Assembly (NCBI GenBank): GCA_038232935.1
Contig: JBBSMX010000132.1
Coordinates: 1-11,853, forward strand
Origin: JBBSMX01 sp038232935
GTDB taxonomy: Bacteria > Bacteroidota > Rhodothermia > Rhodothermales > JANQRZ01
Length of the DNA stretch: 11,853 bases
Direction: 5' to 3'
Below the pieces are notes generated by a model. That model did no database searches, was not told the DNA's origin, and saw only the letters and a list, made by a program, of their open reading frames with translations. Numbering within the stretch: the stretch's first letter is position 1; each line of letters begins with the position of its first letter. This document shows, piece after piece, positions 7,157-11,853 of this stretch. The position numbers and the translations under genes are program-made.

Positions 7157-7177
7157 TACCCCTTACCCTTTACCCTT
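7157..7177 (+). repeat. Three-copy 7-bp tandem repeat (TACCCYT) immediately before the ATPase start
   Basis: The units are TACCCCT, TACCCTT and TACCCTT, ending 4 nt before the ATG at 7182. Together with the CCC at 7152-7154 they give four C-runs (7152-7154, 7159-7162, 7166-7168, 7173-7175), which is a G-quadruplex pattern on the minus strand. The tract occupies the place where a ribosome binding site would normally be and contains no Shine-Dalgarno. The first unit can pair with 7071-7077. Confidence 0.6.
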
Positions 7178-7181
7178 TCAC

Positions 7182-7913
7182 ATGGACCCCATCATCCACA
7201 TCGAGCAGGTCTGGAAGACGTACCAGATGGGCGTCGAGCAGGTCCATGCGCTGCGCGGACTCTCGCTCGAAGTCTTCCCGAACGAGTACGTCGCCATCAT
7301 GGGGCCGAGCGGCTCGGGGAAGTCGACGCTGATGAACATCGTCGGCTGCCTCGACATCCCGACGACGGGGCGCTACGTCCTCAACACCCGCGACGTCTCG
7401 ACGCTCTCCGACGACGCCCTCGCCGCCGTCCGCAACCGCGAGATCGGGTTCGTCTTCCAGACGTTCAACCTGCTGCCGCGCGTGAACTGCCTGCAGAACG
7501 TGGAGCTCCCGCTGATCTACTCCGGGATGGGCAAGCGCGAGCGGCGGGAGCGGGCCGCCGAGGCGCTCGTCAGCGTCGGGCTCGGGGACCGGATGGACCA
7601 CCGGCCGAACGAGCTCTCGGGCGGGCAGCGCCAGCGCGTCGCCGTGGCCCGCGCCCTCGTCAACCGCCCCGCGATCCTGCTCGCCGACGAGCCGACGGGC
7701 AACCTCGACTCGACGACGAGCGAGGAGATCATGCGGCTCTTCGAGGTGCTCTACCGGCGCGGCAACACGGTCCTCGTGGTCACGCACGAGGAGGACATCG
7801 CCGAGCACGCCCGCCGCATCGTCCGCCTCCGCGACGGCACCATCGAGCGCGACGAGCGCGTGGCGCATCCGAAGCTCGCGGAACTGGAGGTCGAAGCGCT
7901 CGAAGCTGCATGA
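7182..7913 (+). CDS. ABC transporter ATP-binding protein, LolD/MacB-type
   Basis: The stand-alone 243-residue nucleotide-binding subunit has Walker A GPSGSGKST at 41-49, Q-loop Q93 (VFQTFNLL), signature LSGGQRQRVAVARAL from 145, Walker B ILLADEPTGNLD from 165, and H-loop H202. The MNIVGCLDxPTxG stretch and PTGNLD are typical of the MacB/LolD/FtsE group, which powers FtsX-fold permeases in lipoprotein release or efflux by mechanotransmission. It follows the TolC-family and adaptor genes on the same strand after 118 bp. The expected FtsX/MacB permease is neither fused to it nor encoded downstream in the window. The C-terminal tail beyond about residue 225 is short, charged and variable. The start is fixed by MDPIIHIEQVWKTY, the normal beginning of the fold. 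Confidence 0.95.
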   Translation: MDPIIHIEQVWKTYQMGVEQVHALRGLSLEVFPNEYVAIMGPSGSGKSTLMNIVGCLDIPTTGRYVLNTRDVSTLSDDALAAVRNREIGFVFQTFNLLPRVNCLQNVELPLIYSGMGKRERRERAAEALVSVGLGDRMDHRPNELSGGQRQRVAVARALVNRPAILLADEPTGNLDSTTSEEIMRLFEVLYRRGNTVLVVTHEEDIAEHARRIVRLRDGTIERDERVAHPKLAELEVEALEAA

Positions 7914-8143
7914 GTTCGCTCGTCGTCAGCCACACGGCGCTCGGCGTCGTCGCCGAACGGTGCGTGGCGTCCGCTCGTAACGACCTCGTGGTGGAGACGG
8001 CGGACCCCGTAGGCGTCGGGCTCGCCGATGGGAGGTGGAGGTGGAACCGGGTGCTGAGCCAGCGAGAAGCACTCCGAGACGCCGAGCGCGGCGGCGAGTG
8101 TGAGGAGCGAAAGCAGGCGGGGTGAAGGTTCGGCGAGACGCAT
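7751..8143 (-). CDS. Doubtful small secreted protein, opposite the ATPase 3' end
   Basis: This 130-codon frame has an N-terminus resembling a signal peptide: one arginine, then a leucine/alanine-rich core at about residues 10-22. A short proline-rich stretch (HPVPPPPPIGEP) follows, then a charged section. A purine-rich AGGA lies about 4 nt before the ATG on its strand. Against it, the last 54 codons are antisense to the ATPase gene and read as serine/arginine-rich shadow sequence, and GC at third positions is lower than in neighbouring genes. It could be a real small protein, a decayed gene that lost its stop, or chance. Confidence 0.2.
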   Translation of the reverse strand: MRLAEPSPRLLSLLTLAAALGVSECFSLAQHPVPPPPPIGEPDAYGVRRLHHEVVTSGRHAPFGDDAERRVADDERTHAASSASTSSSASFGCATRSSRSMVPSRRRTMRRACSAMSSSCVTTRTVLPRR

Positions 8144-8158
8144 AAGTCCTGGAACTGC

Positions 8159-8203
8159 TGGCCGATGGTATCGAATAAGCCGCGCAGAAGGGCGGATCGG
8201 CCA
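8159..8203. repeat. 8-bp inverted repeat (TGGCCGAT / ATCGGCCA), 29-nt spacer
   Basis: The arms at 8159-8166 and 8196-8203 are exact reverse complements. The spacer includes the AT-richer ATCGAATAAG. It lies about 65-110 bp upstream of the MarC start. It could be a binding site or RNA stem for marC, but chance is possible in GC-rich DNA. Confidence 0.3.
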
Positions 8204-8231
8204 CATAGCTGCTTCCGGCCTTCTTCCTTTA

Positions 8232-8247
8232 CGGGGCATCCGCCCCG
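8232..8247 (+). promoter_or_regulatory. GC-rich stem-loop in the MarC leader
   Basis: A perfect 6-bp stem CGGGGC / GCCCCG closes a 4-nt ATCC loop, ending 19 nt before the GTG start at 8267. No T-tract follows, so it is not a standard terminator. In mRNA it could hinder or position ribosome access to a start that lacks a Shine-Dalgarno. Confidence 0.3.
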
Positions 8248-8266
8248 CTCCCGGTCACCTTCGTTC

Positions 8267-8911
8267 GTGCTCGCCGTGTTCTCCCTCGACGCTTTCATCG
8301 CGGCCTTCCTGCCGCTCTTCGTCGCCCTCAACATTCCGGGCGTGCTCCCGCTCTACATCGGGATGACGGAGTCGATGGAGGCGCGGGCGCGCCGCGCGCT
8401 CCTGCTGCGGGCGATGACGGTCGCCGTCGTGCTGGCGCTGCTGATGCTGTTTGCGGGCGGCATCATCTTCCGCACGCTCGGCATCACCGTCCACGACCTC
8501 CGCGTCGGCGGGGGGCTGATCCTGCTCGTCCTCTCGATCACCGACCTCGTCTTTGGGGACATGAAGAAGCGTCGGGGTGGTAACGGGGATGCCGATCACG
8601 ACTTCGACGTCGACGATGCGAACGAGCTGGCCGTCGTCCCGCTCGGCATCCCCCTCATCATCGGCCCCGCCGCGATCACGACGATCCTCGTGACGCAGGG
8701 GCAGTTCGGCCTCGTGCTGACGCTTACCTCAATCCTCGTCAACATGGTGCTCGTCTACACCGCGTTCGCTTTCGGGCCGCGCCTGCTGGCGTACTTCGGG
8801 GCGGGCTTTTCGAAGGCCGTGGCGAAGGTGGCGAGCCTGTTCCTCGCCGCGATTGCCGTGGCGATGATCCGCGCCGGGATCGTCGGGATGCTGGCGCAGC
8901 TCGGAGCGTGA
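8267..8911 (+). CDS. MarC-family integral membrane protein
   Basis: The frame is open from 8165, but I start at GTG 8267. The first 34 residues of the longer form are arginine/proline-rich and unlike the family, and the shorter form of 214 residues matches the usual size of about 200-220. The protein is mostly hydrophobic, with about six membrane segments. It has the two family signatures: an N-terminal motif here reading NIPGVLPLYIGMT (family NPxGxxPxFxxLT), and PLGIPLIIGPAAITTIL after the central loop (family PLAxPLLxGPGAI). The central cytoplasmic or periplasmic loop is acidic, with a GNGDADHDFDVDDAN stretch. Despite the name, MarC proteins have no established role in antibiotic resistance and their substrate is unknown. 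No nearby gene suggests a function. Confidence 0.88.
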   Translation: MLAVFSLDAFIAAFLPLFVALNIPGVLPLYIGMTESMEARARRALLLRAMTVAVVLALLMLFAGGIIFRTLGITVHDLRVGGGLILLVLSITDLVFGDMKKRRGGNGDADHDFDVDDANELAVVPLGIPLIIGPAAITTILVTQGQFGLVLTLTSILVNMVLVYTAFAFGPRLLAYFGAGFSKAVAKVASLFLAAIAVAMIRAGIVGMLAQLGA

Positions 8912-8965
8912 GGGAGATGTGCGGTGTGGGAGCGAGTGGGGAAAGGTACCGAGGCCGCTAATTCC

Positions 8966-9000
8966 CGTCCACCGTCCACCGTCCACCGTCCACCGTCCAT
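8966..9000 (+). repeat. Five-unit 7-bp tandem repeat (CGTCCAC) running into a start codon
   Basis: Four exact CGTCCAC units at 8966-8993 are followed by a fifth, CGTCCAT, at 8994-9000. The single C-to-T change in the last unit supplies the AT of the ATG at 8999-9001. There are no spacers, so it is a simple-sequence repeat and not a CRISPR. An alternative GTG start at 8924, preceded by AGGGAG, is in frame and would put the repeat inside the coding sequence. Because 7 is not a multiple of 3, copy-number change would then shift the frame. Confidence 0.8.
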
Positions 9001-9610
9001 GTACCCCACCGCCGAAGTCCGCTGGTTCATCGCAGGGTCCCTGCCCGACGAGGCGGGCGCGTGGTTCCGCGCCGTGGTCGGCGAATGCCCGTGGGAGACG
9101 CGGACCGACCACTACGTCCGCCCGGCATCAGCTGACGGGCTCGGCGTGAAGGGACGCACGGGCAACCTCGAAGTCAAGCGACTCGTCGAGGTCGTCGGGG
9201 AGGAGGCGCTGCACGACGACGTGACGGGGCGCGTCGAGCGCTGGCGGAAGTGGAGCTTCCCGCTCGACGACGGTGCTATCCTCCGCAACGGCGCGGGCGA
9301 CTGGGTGGCAGTAGCGAAGCGGCGGCAGAAAGGCACGTTCGCCGTCGACGGCGAGGCCGTCACGCCGATGCCACGCGAGGAGCAGACCGGGCAGGGATGT
9401 TCGCTTGAAATCGCCGAGGTCGGAGTCGGGGGGCGGGTGTGGTGGAGCGTCAGCTTCGAAGCGTTCGGCCCGGAGTCGGAACTGGTCGAAGTGCTTCGCC
9501 GGGCGGCGGCCTACATCTTCGCGCAGGCCGATCCGCCCGCGCTCGGCGGTGCGCAGTCGATGAGCTACCCGGCGTGGCTGTGGGCGCTCCCGAAGGCGAC
9601 CGAGTCGTAG
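8999..9610 (+). CDS. Conserved-looking soluble protein of unknown function, possibly CYTH-like
   Basis: The 203-residue protein has no signal peptide or membrane segment. I do not recognise a named family with confidence. Several predicted strands carry alternating charged residues: EVRWF at 6-10, LGVKGR at 48-53, LEVKRL at 57-62, RVERWRKWSF at 78-87, VAVAKRRQKG at 103-112, CSLEIAEV at 134-141, and WWSVSFEAFG at 148-157. Inward-facing Lys/Arg/Glu pairs of this kind are typical of triphosphate-tunnel (CYTH) folds, but the classical ExExK opening motif is not present, so this is only an analogy. The ATG at 8999 is formed by the end of a 7-bp repeat. A GTG at 8924 is a possible longer start. The gene converges on the nucleotidyltransferase with a 7-bp gap. 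Coding quality is good throughout. Confidence 0.75.
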   Translation: MYPTAEVRWFIAGSLPDEAGAWFRAVVGECPWETRTDHYVRPASADGLGVKGRTGNLEVKRLVEVVGEEALHDDVTGRVERWRKWSFPLDDGAILRNGAGDWVAVAKRRQKGTFAVDGEAVTPMPREEQTGQGCSLEIAEVGVGGRVWWSVSFEAFGPESELVEVLRRAAAYIFAQADPPALGGAQSMSYPAWLWALPKATES

Positions 9611-9617
9611 CGCGGCT

Positions 9618-10367
9618 TCAGCTGCGGCCCGCCGCCTCCCACTCGGTGAGGAGCTGCCCGGCCTCCTCCAGCCTCTCGTGTGTGCCGATGTCGTGGCAGG
9701 TGTTGCCGGCTCCGGTGTAGGCCGCGATGACGGACCCGTTCTTGGAGGCGCGGAGGTACGAATCCATCACCGAGAACTTCTCCCCCTCCTCGCCGCGCAA
9801 CAGGGCGACCATCTCGGGCGCGAGGACGTGGACGCCGCAGAAGTCGTAGCGCTGAGCCTCGCCCTGCTGCCCCCGTATGAGCCGCTCCTCCCCATCGATT
9901 GCGTAGCCGGCGAGGCCGCCATCGTCGAAGACGAGATAGCGGCCCGTCGCGGCGGCGGACACGGCGAGCGTGGCGAGGGGCGTGCGGTCGTCGGTGCGGT
10001 GGGCGTCGTAGAGCCCGCGCAGGTCCACGTTCGTAAGGATGTCTACGTTGTGGACGAGCAGCGGCTCATCGTCGGGCAGGAACGGGGCGGCCTTTTTGAT
10101 GCCGCCGCCCGTCTCCAGCGGCCCGTCCGGTTCCTCCGAGATCGCGACCTCTACGCCGAACCCATCGTGCTCCTCGATGAAGTCCGCGACCTGCTCGCCG
10201 AGGTGCGACACGTTCACGACGAGGCGGCTCGCCCCGGCGTCGAGGCAGCGGCGGATGACCCGCTCCAGCATCGGCACGCCGGCAATCGGGACGAGCGCCT
10301 TCGGCGTGTGGTTGGTGAGGGGGAGGAGGCGGGTGCCGAAGCCCGCCGCCAGGATCATCGCGACCAT
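9618..10367 (-). CDS. Sugar-phosphate nucleotidyltransferase (NTP_transferase family, MurU/GlmU-N-like)
   Basis: The 249-residue enzyme likely transfers a nucleoside monophosphate from an NTP onto a sugar 1-phosphate. The pyrophosphorylase signature LAAGFGTRL is at 6-14, with conserved K23 in HTPKALVPI, ETGGG at 85-89 for sugar and base contacts, D109 in the HNVDILTN metal-binding strand, and CHDIGTHERL near the C-terminus. The length and the lack of an acetyltransferase repeat domain match MurU-type enzymes (N-acetylmuramate-1-phosphate uridylyltransferase, peptidoglycan recycling) better than GlmU or RmlA. The nucleotide and sugar remain unproven. No AmgK-like kinase is in the window. ATG at 10367 gives the familiar MxAMILAAG start; ATG at 10358 is an alternative, and the upstream extension to 10448 looks non-native. 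The leader is pyrimidine-rich with no Shine-Dalgarno. Confidence 0.88.
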   Translation of the reverse strand: MVAMILAAGFGTRLLPLTNHTPKALVPIAGVPMLERVIRRCLDAGASRLVVNVSHLGEQVADFIEEHDGFGVEVAISEEPDGPLETGGGIKKAAPFLPDDEPLLVHNVDILTNVDLRGLYDAHRTDDRTPLATLAVSAAATGRYLVFDDGGLAGYAIDGEERLIRGQQGEAQRYDFCGVHVLAPEMVALLRGEEGEKFSVMDSYLRASKNGSVIAAYTGAGNTCHDIGTHERLEEAGQLLTEWEAAGRS

Positions 10368-10459
10368 GAGGGAGAAGGGTGAGGGGGGAGAGGAGAGGCA
10401 GGGATCAGAGCGTACGCGGCAGGGGTTGGCTTGTGCCCTTCCCTCCAACGCCCCCCTCT
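10368..10459. promoter_or_regulatory. 92-bp divergent promoter region between nucleotidyltransferase and glycosyltransferase
   Basis: This short region must drive both genes. Its left half is strongly G/A-rich on the plus strand (G-runs at 10370-10372, 10377-10379, 10383-10388 and 10401-10403), giving a C/T-rich leader for the minus-strand gene. Its right end is C-rich just before the glycosyltransferase ATG. No confident promoter hexamers are visible. Confidence 0.4.
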
Positions 10460-11853
10460 ATGTCCCTCTCGCTCGGCATCGTCCACGGCTACGGCTTCTC
10501 CGGGGCCGGCAGCAACCTCTGGACGCGGAGCATCGTCCGTGCCCTCTGCCACCTCGGTCACGAGGTCCACGTCGTCTGCCAGGAGAGCCGCCCCGAGGCG
10601 TATGACTTCGTCGCTGAAGAGGTGACATACGATGCCGACGGCGAGCCGGAGACACTCTTTCAGCGGCAGACGCCGTACCCCGGCCGCTGCATCGTCCACC
10701 GCCCCGACCTCGCCGTGCTGCCGACCTACGTCCGGCCTCGCACGGACTCGACCTACGTCCGCTGCATCCTCGACCTCGACGACGCGGCCATCGAGGACTA
10801 CGTGGAGCGCAACGCCCGCGTGCTCGCTCGCGTCGCCGAGCACGTCACCGGGTTCTGCGTCAACCACGTCGTCCTCTCGTCGGTGGCCGCGCAGCGGGCG
10901 AAGGAGCGGACGGGCGTGCCCTTCGCCGTGCTGCCCCACGGCAGCGCCATCGAGTACGTCGTCAAAAAAGACCCGCGGATGCACGCCGCCGCGAGCGCCG
11001 CCCTCGCCGCCGCCGACCGCGTGTTCGCGCTCAACGGCGAGATGGAGGGCCGCTTCCGCGACGTGTTCGGCGACGTCCCCGGTCTCGCCGCAAAGGTCGG
11101 TCGCCTCCCCGTCGGCGTGGACACGGATCAGTTCGACGTGGCACCGCGCCACGAGCGCGCCGAGCGGATCGAAGCCCTGCTCGGCTACGTCGCCGACGAG
11201 GAGCGCGGGCGGACCGCCGCGCAGCAGCAGGACCTCCGCGAGGCGCTCCACGCCGACCTCTCCGACGACGGCCTCCGTGCCGCCCTCGACGCGAGCGCCG
11301 ACTACATCAGTTCCACCCCCGACGCCGACCTCGAAACGAAGCTCCGCGCCGTCGATTGGGACAATGCGGCCGTCGTGCTCTACGTGGGGCGGCTCATCGC
11401 GGAGAAAGGGTTTCCCGCTGCCGTCGTCGCTTTCCCTGAAATCCTCGCTCGGCGGCCGAATGCGCGCCTCATCGTGGCGGGCACGGGCGGACTGCGCGAG
11501 GCGATGGAGGCGTTTGTGTGGGCGGCCTCGCAGGGCTACCGGACCCTCGCCCGGCGGATCGTCCGGATGGGCACGGCGCTGCAAGGCGAAGCCGAGCCGG
11601 AACCGTTCCCCCTCGCCGCGCCCTACTTCGACCGGCTGGAAGCGGAGGGTCGGCTCGACGATTACTTCGACCGGGCGGAACAGCACCTCCGGCCCGAGCA
11701 CGTCGTCTTCACCGGCTTCCTCGACCACGCGCCGCTCGGCAAGCTCTACGCCGTCGCCGACGTGGGTGTCTTCCCCTCCGTCGTCCGTGAGGCGTCGCCG
11801 CTCGTGATTCCTGAAGCGGCGGCGTCCGGCACGCTCCCCGTCGGCACCGACTA
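10460..11853 (+). CDS. GT4-type glycosyltransferase, 3' end outside the window (partial)
   Basis: The visible part is 464 codons from ATG 10460, with no stop before the right edge. The enzyme would transfer a sugar from a nucleotide-sugar donor, probably in envelope polysaccharide or glycolipid synthesis. The N-terminal GT-B domain opens with a Gly-rich acceptor-side loop (GYGFSGAGSN, 10-19) and has PHGSAIEY at 159-166 and GVDTDQF at 219-225. The C-terminal domain starts at LYVGRLIAEKG (307-317), continues with a GTGGLREAM loop at 341-349, VFTGF near 416-420, and ends with EASPLVIPE at 444-452, the EX7E motif of retaining GT4 enzymes. Two segments are longer than normal: about 226-305 between the domains and about 353-410 inside the C-terminal domain. 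The start gives a normal N-terminal strand (SLGIVHGYG). The leader is C-rich with no Shine-Dalgarno. Acceptor unknown. Confidence 0.88.
   Translation, partial: MSLSLGIVHGYGFSGAGSNLWTRSIVRALCHLGHEVHVVCQESRPEAYDFVAEEVTYDADGEPETLFQRQTPYPGRCIVHRPDLAVLPTYVRPRTDSTYVRCILDLDDAAIEDYVERNARVLARVAEHVTGFCVNHVVLSSVAAQRAKERTGVPFAVLPHGSAIEYVVKKDPRMHAAASAALAAADRVFALNGEMEGRFRDVFGDVPGLAAKVGRLPVGVDTDQFDVAPRHERAERIEALLGYVADEERGRTAAQQQDLREALHADLSDDGLRAALDASADYISSTPDADLETKLRAVDWDNAAVVLYVGRLIAEKGFPAAVVAFPEILARRPNARLIVAGTGGLREAMEAFVWAASQGYRTLARRIVRMGTALQGEAEPEPFPLAAPYFDRLEAEGRLDDYFDRAEQHLRPEHVVFTGFLDHAPLGKLYAVADVGVFPSVVREASPLVIPEAAASGTLPVGTD

Larger units (their letters stand above)
7914..8266. other. 353-bp gap with no confident gene between the ATPase and MarC genes
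   Basis: Two overlapping frames compete here and neither is convincing. A plus-strand 71-codon frame (7910-8125) overlaps the ATPase stop as ATGA, but its product has no recognisable features. A minus-strand frame from ATG at 8143 has a signal-peptide-like start (hydrophobic LLSLLTLAAALGV) and a proline run, but stays open to 7751, 163 bp into the ATPase gene. Structural elements include a hairpin with arms TCGGCG and CGCCGA (7941-7956) 27 bp after the ATPase stop, lacking a T-tract. There is also an 8-bp inverted repeat at 8159-8203 and a GC hairpin at 8232-8247. The marC promoter must lie here unless marC is transcribed from the efflux cluster. Confidence 0.5.

Noticed and set aside
7941..7956. 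Rho-independent terminator after the ATPase gene
   Set aside because: The 6-bp stem with a 4-nt loop is present but is followed by mixed GC sequence and no T-run, so I list it only as part of the gap.
8165..8266. N-terminal extension of the MarC protein
   Set aside because: The 34 residues are Arg/Pro/Ser-rich and precede a normal MarC first membrane segment. Family length favours the GTG at 8267.
8966..9000. CRISPR array
   Set aside because: The 7-bp units are directly adjacent with no spacers, so this is a simple tandem repeat.
9611..9617. Bidirectional terminator between the convergent genes
   Set aside because: The gap is only 7 bp and no hairpin or T-tract is visible around it.
10355..11728. 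Minus-strand 457-codon open frame
   Set aside because: It is antisense to the glycosyltransferase, which has EX7E and GT-B motifs. The composition is shadow-like.
10632..11807. Plus-strand 391-codon frame within the glycosyltransferase
   Set aside because: It is out of frame with the glycosyltransferase and gives a Ser/Arg/Pro/Thr-rich product. The real frame starts at 10460 and is open to the window edge.

Overview
This window is GC-rich (roughly two-thirds G+C by eye), densely coding DNA from a Gram-negative bacterium. Almost no start codon has a Shine-Dalgarno sequence; most are preceded by pyrimidine-rich tracts instead. Together with the gene types (TolC/adaptor/ABC efflux set, MarC protein, stand-alone nucleotidyltransferase, three-subunit-type GMC dehydrogenase), this suggests a high-GC Bacteroidota-like lineage such as the Rhodothermia. 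That placement is an inference and was not tested.

Bases 1-2175: the right end of an IS110-type insertion element (transposase C-terminus, stop at 91) abuts the start of a minus-strand gene with a Tat-lipoprotein N-terminus. That gene looks like the small subunit (gluconate 2-dehydrogenase subunit 3 type) of a membrane-associated FAD dehydrogenase, cut off after about 35-45 native residues. Its intact partner, a GMC-family flavoprotein with a four-cysteine cluster, lies just upstream at 272-2005. Bases 2176-3783 (minus) encode peptide chain release factor 3 (prfC).

Bases 3784-4119 are a divergent intergenic region. From 4120 a plus-strand cluster encodes a tripartite efflux system: a TolC-family outer-membrane protein, a periplasmic adaptor, and a LolD/MacB-type ATPase. 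The matching FtsX/MacB-type permease is absent from the window. The adaptor-ATPase gap contains a four-tract G-quadruplex motif and, just before the ATPase start, a C-rich 7-bp tandem repeat. Bases 7914-8266 hold no convincing gene.

Bases 8267-8911 encode a MarC-family membrane protein. A five-unit 7-bp repeat follows, and its last unit supplies part of the start codon of a small soluble protein of unknown function (8999-9610), possibly with a CYTH-like fold. This gene converges, with 7 bp between, on a minus-strand sugar-phosphate nucleotidyltransferase resembling MurU (9618-10367). Divergent from that is a GT4-type glycosyltransferase (10460 onward) with two unusual insertions; it runs off the right edge.

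The genes do not form one pathway. The clearest functional units are the interrupted GMC dehydrogenase pair, the efflux cluster, and a loose cell-envelope sugar theme at the right end. The most interesting points are the IS insertion into a probable export subunit, the two heptanucleotide repeats placed directly at translation starts, and the efflux cluster without a permease.
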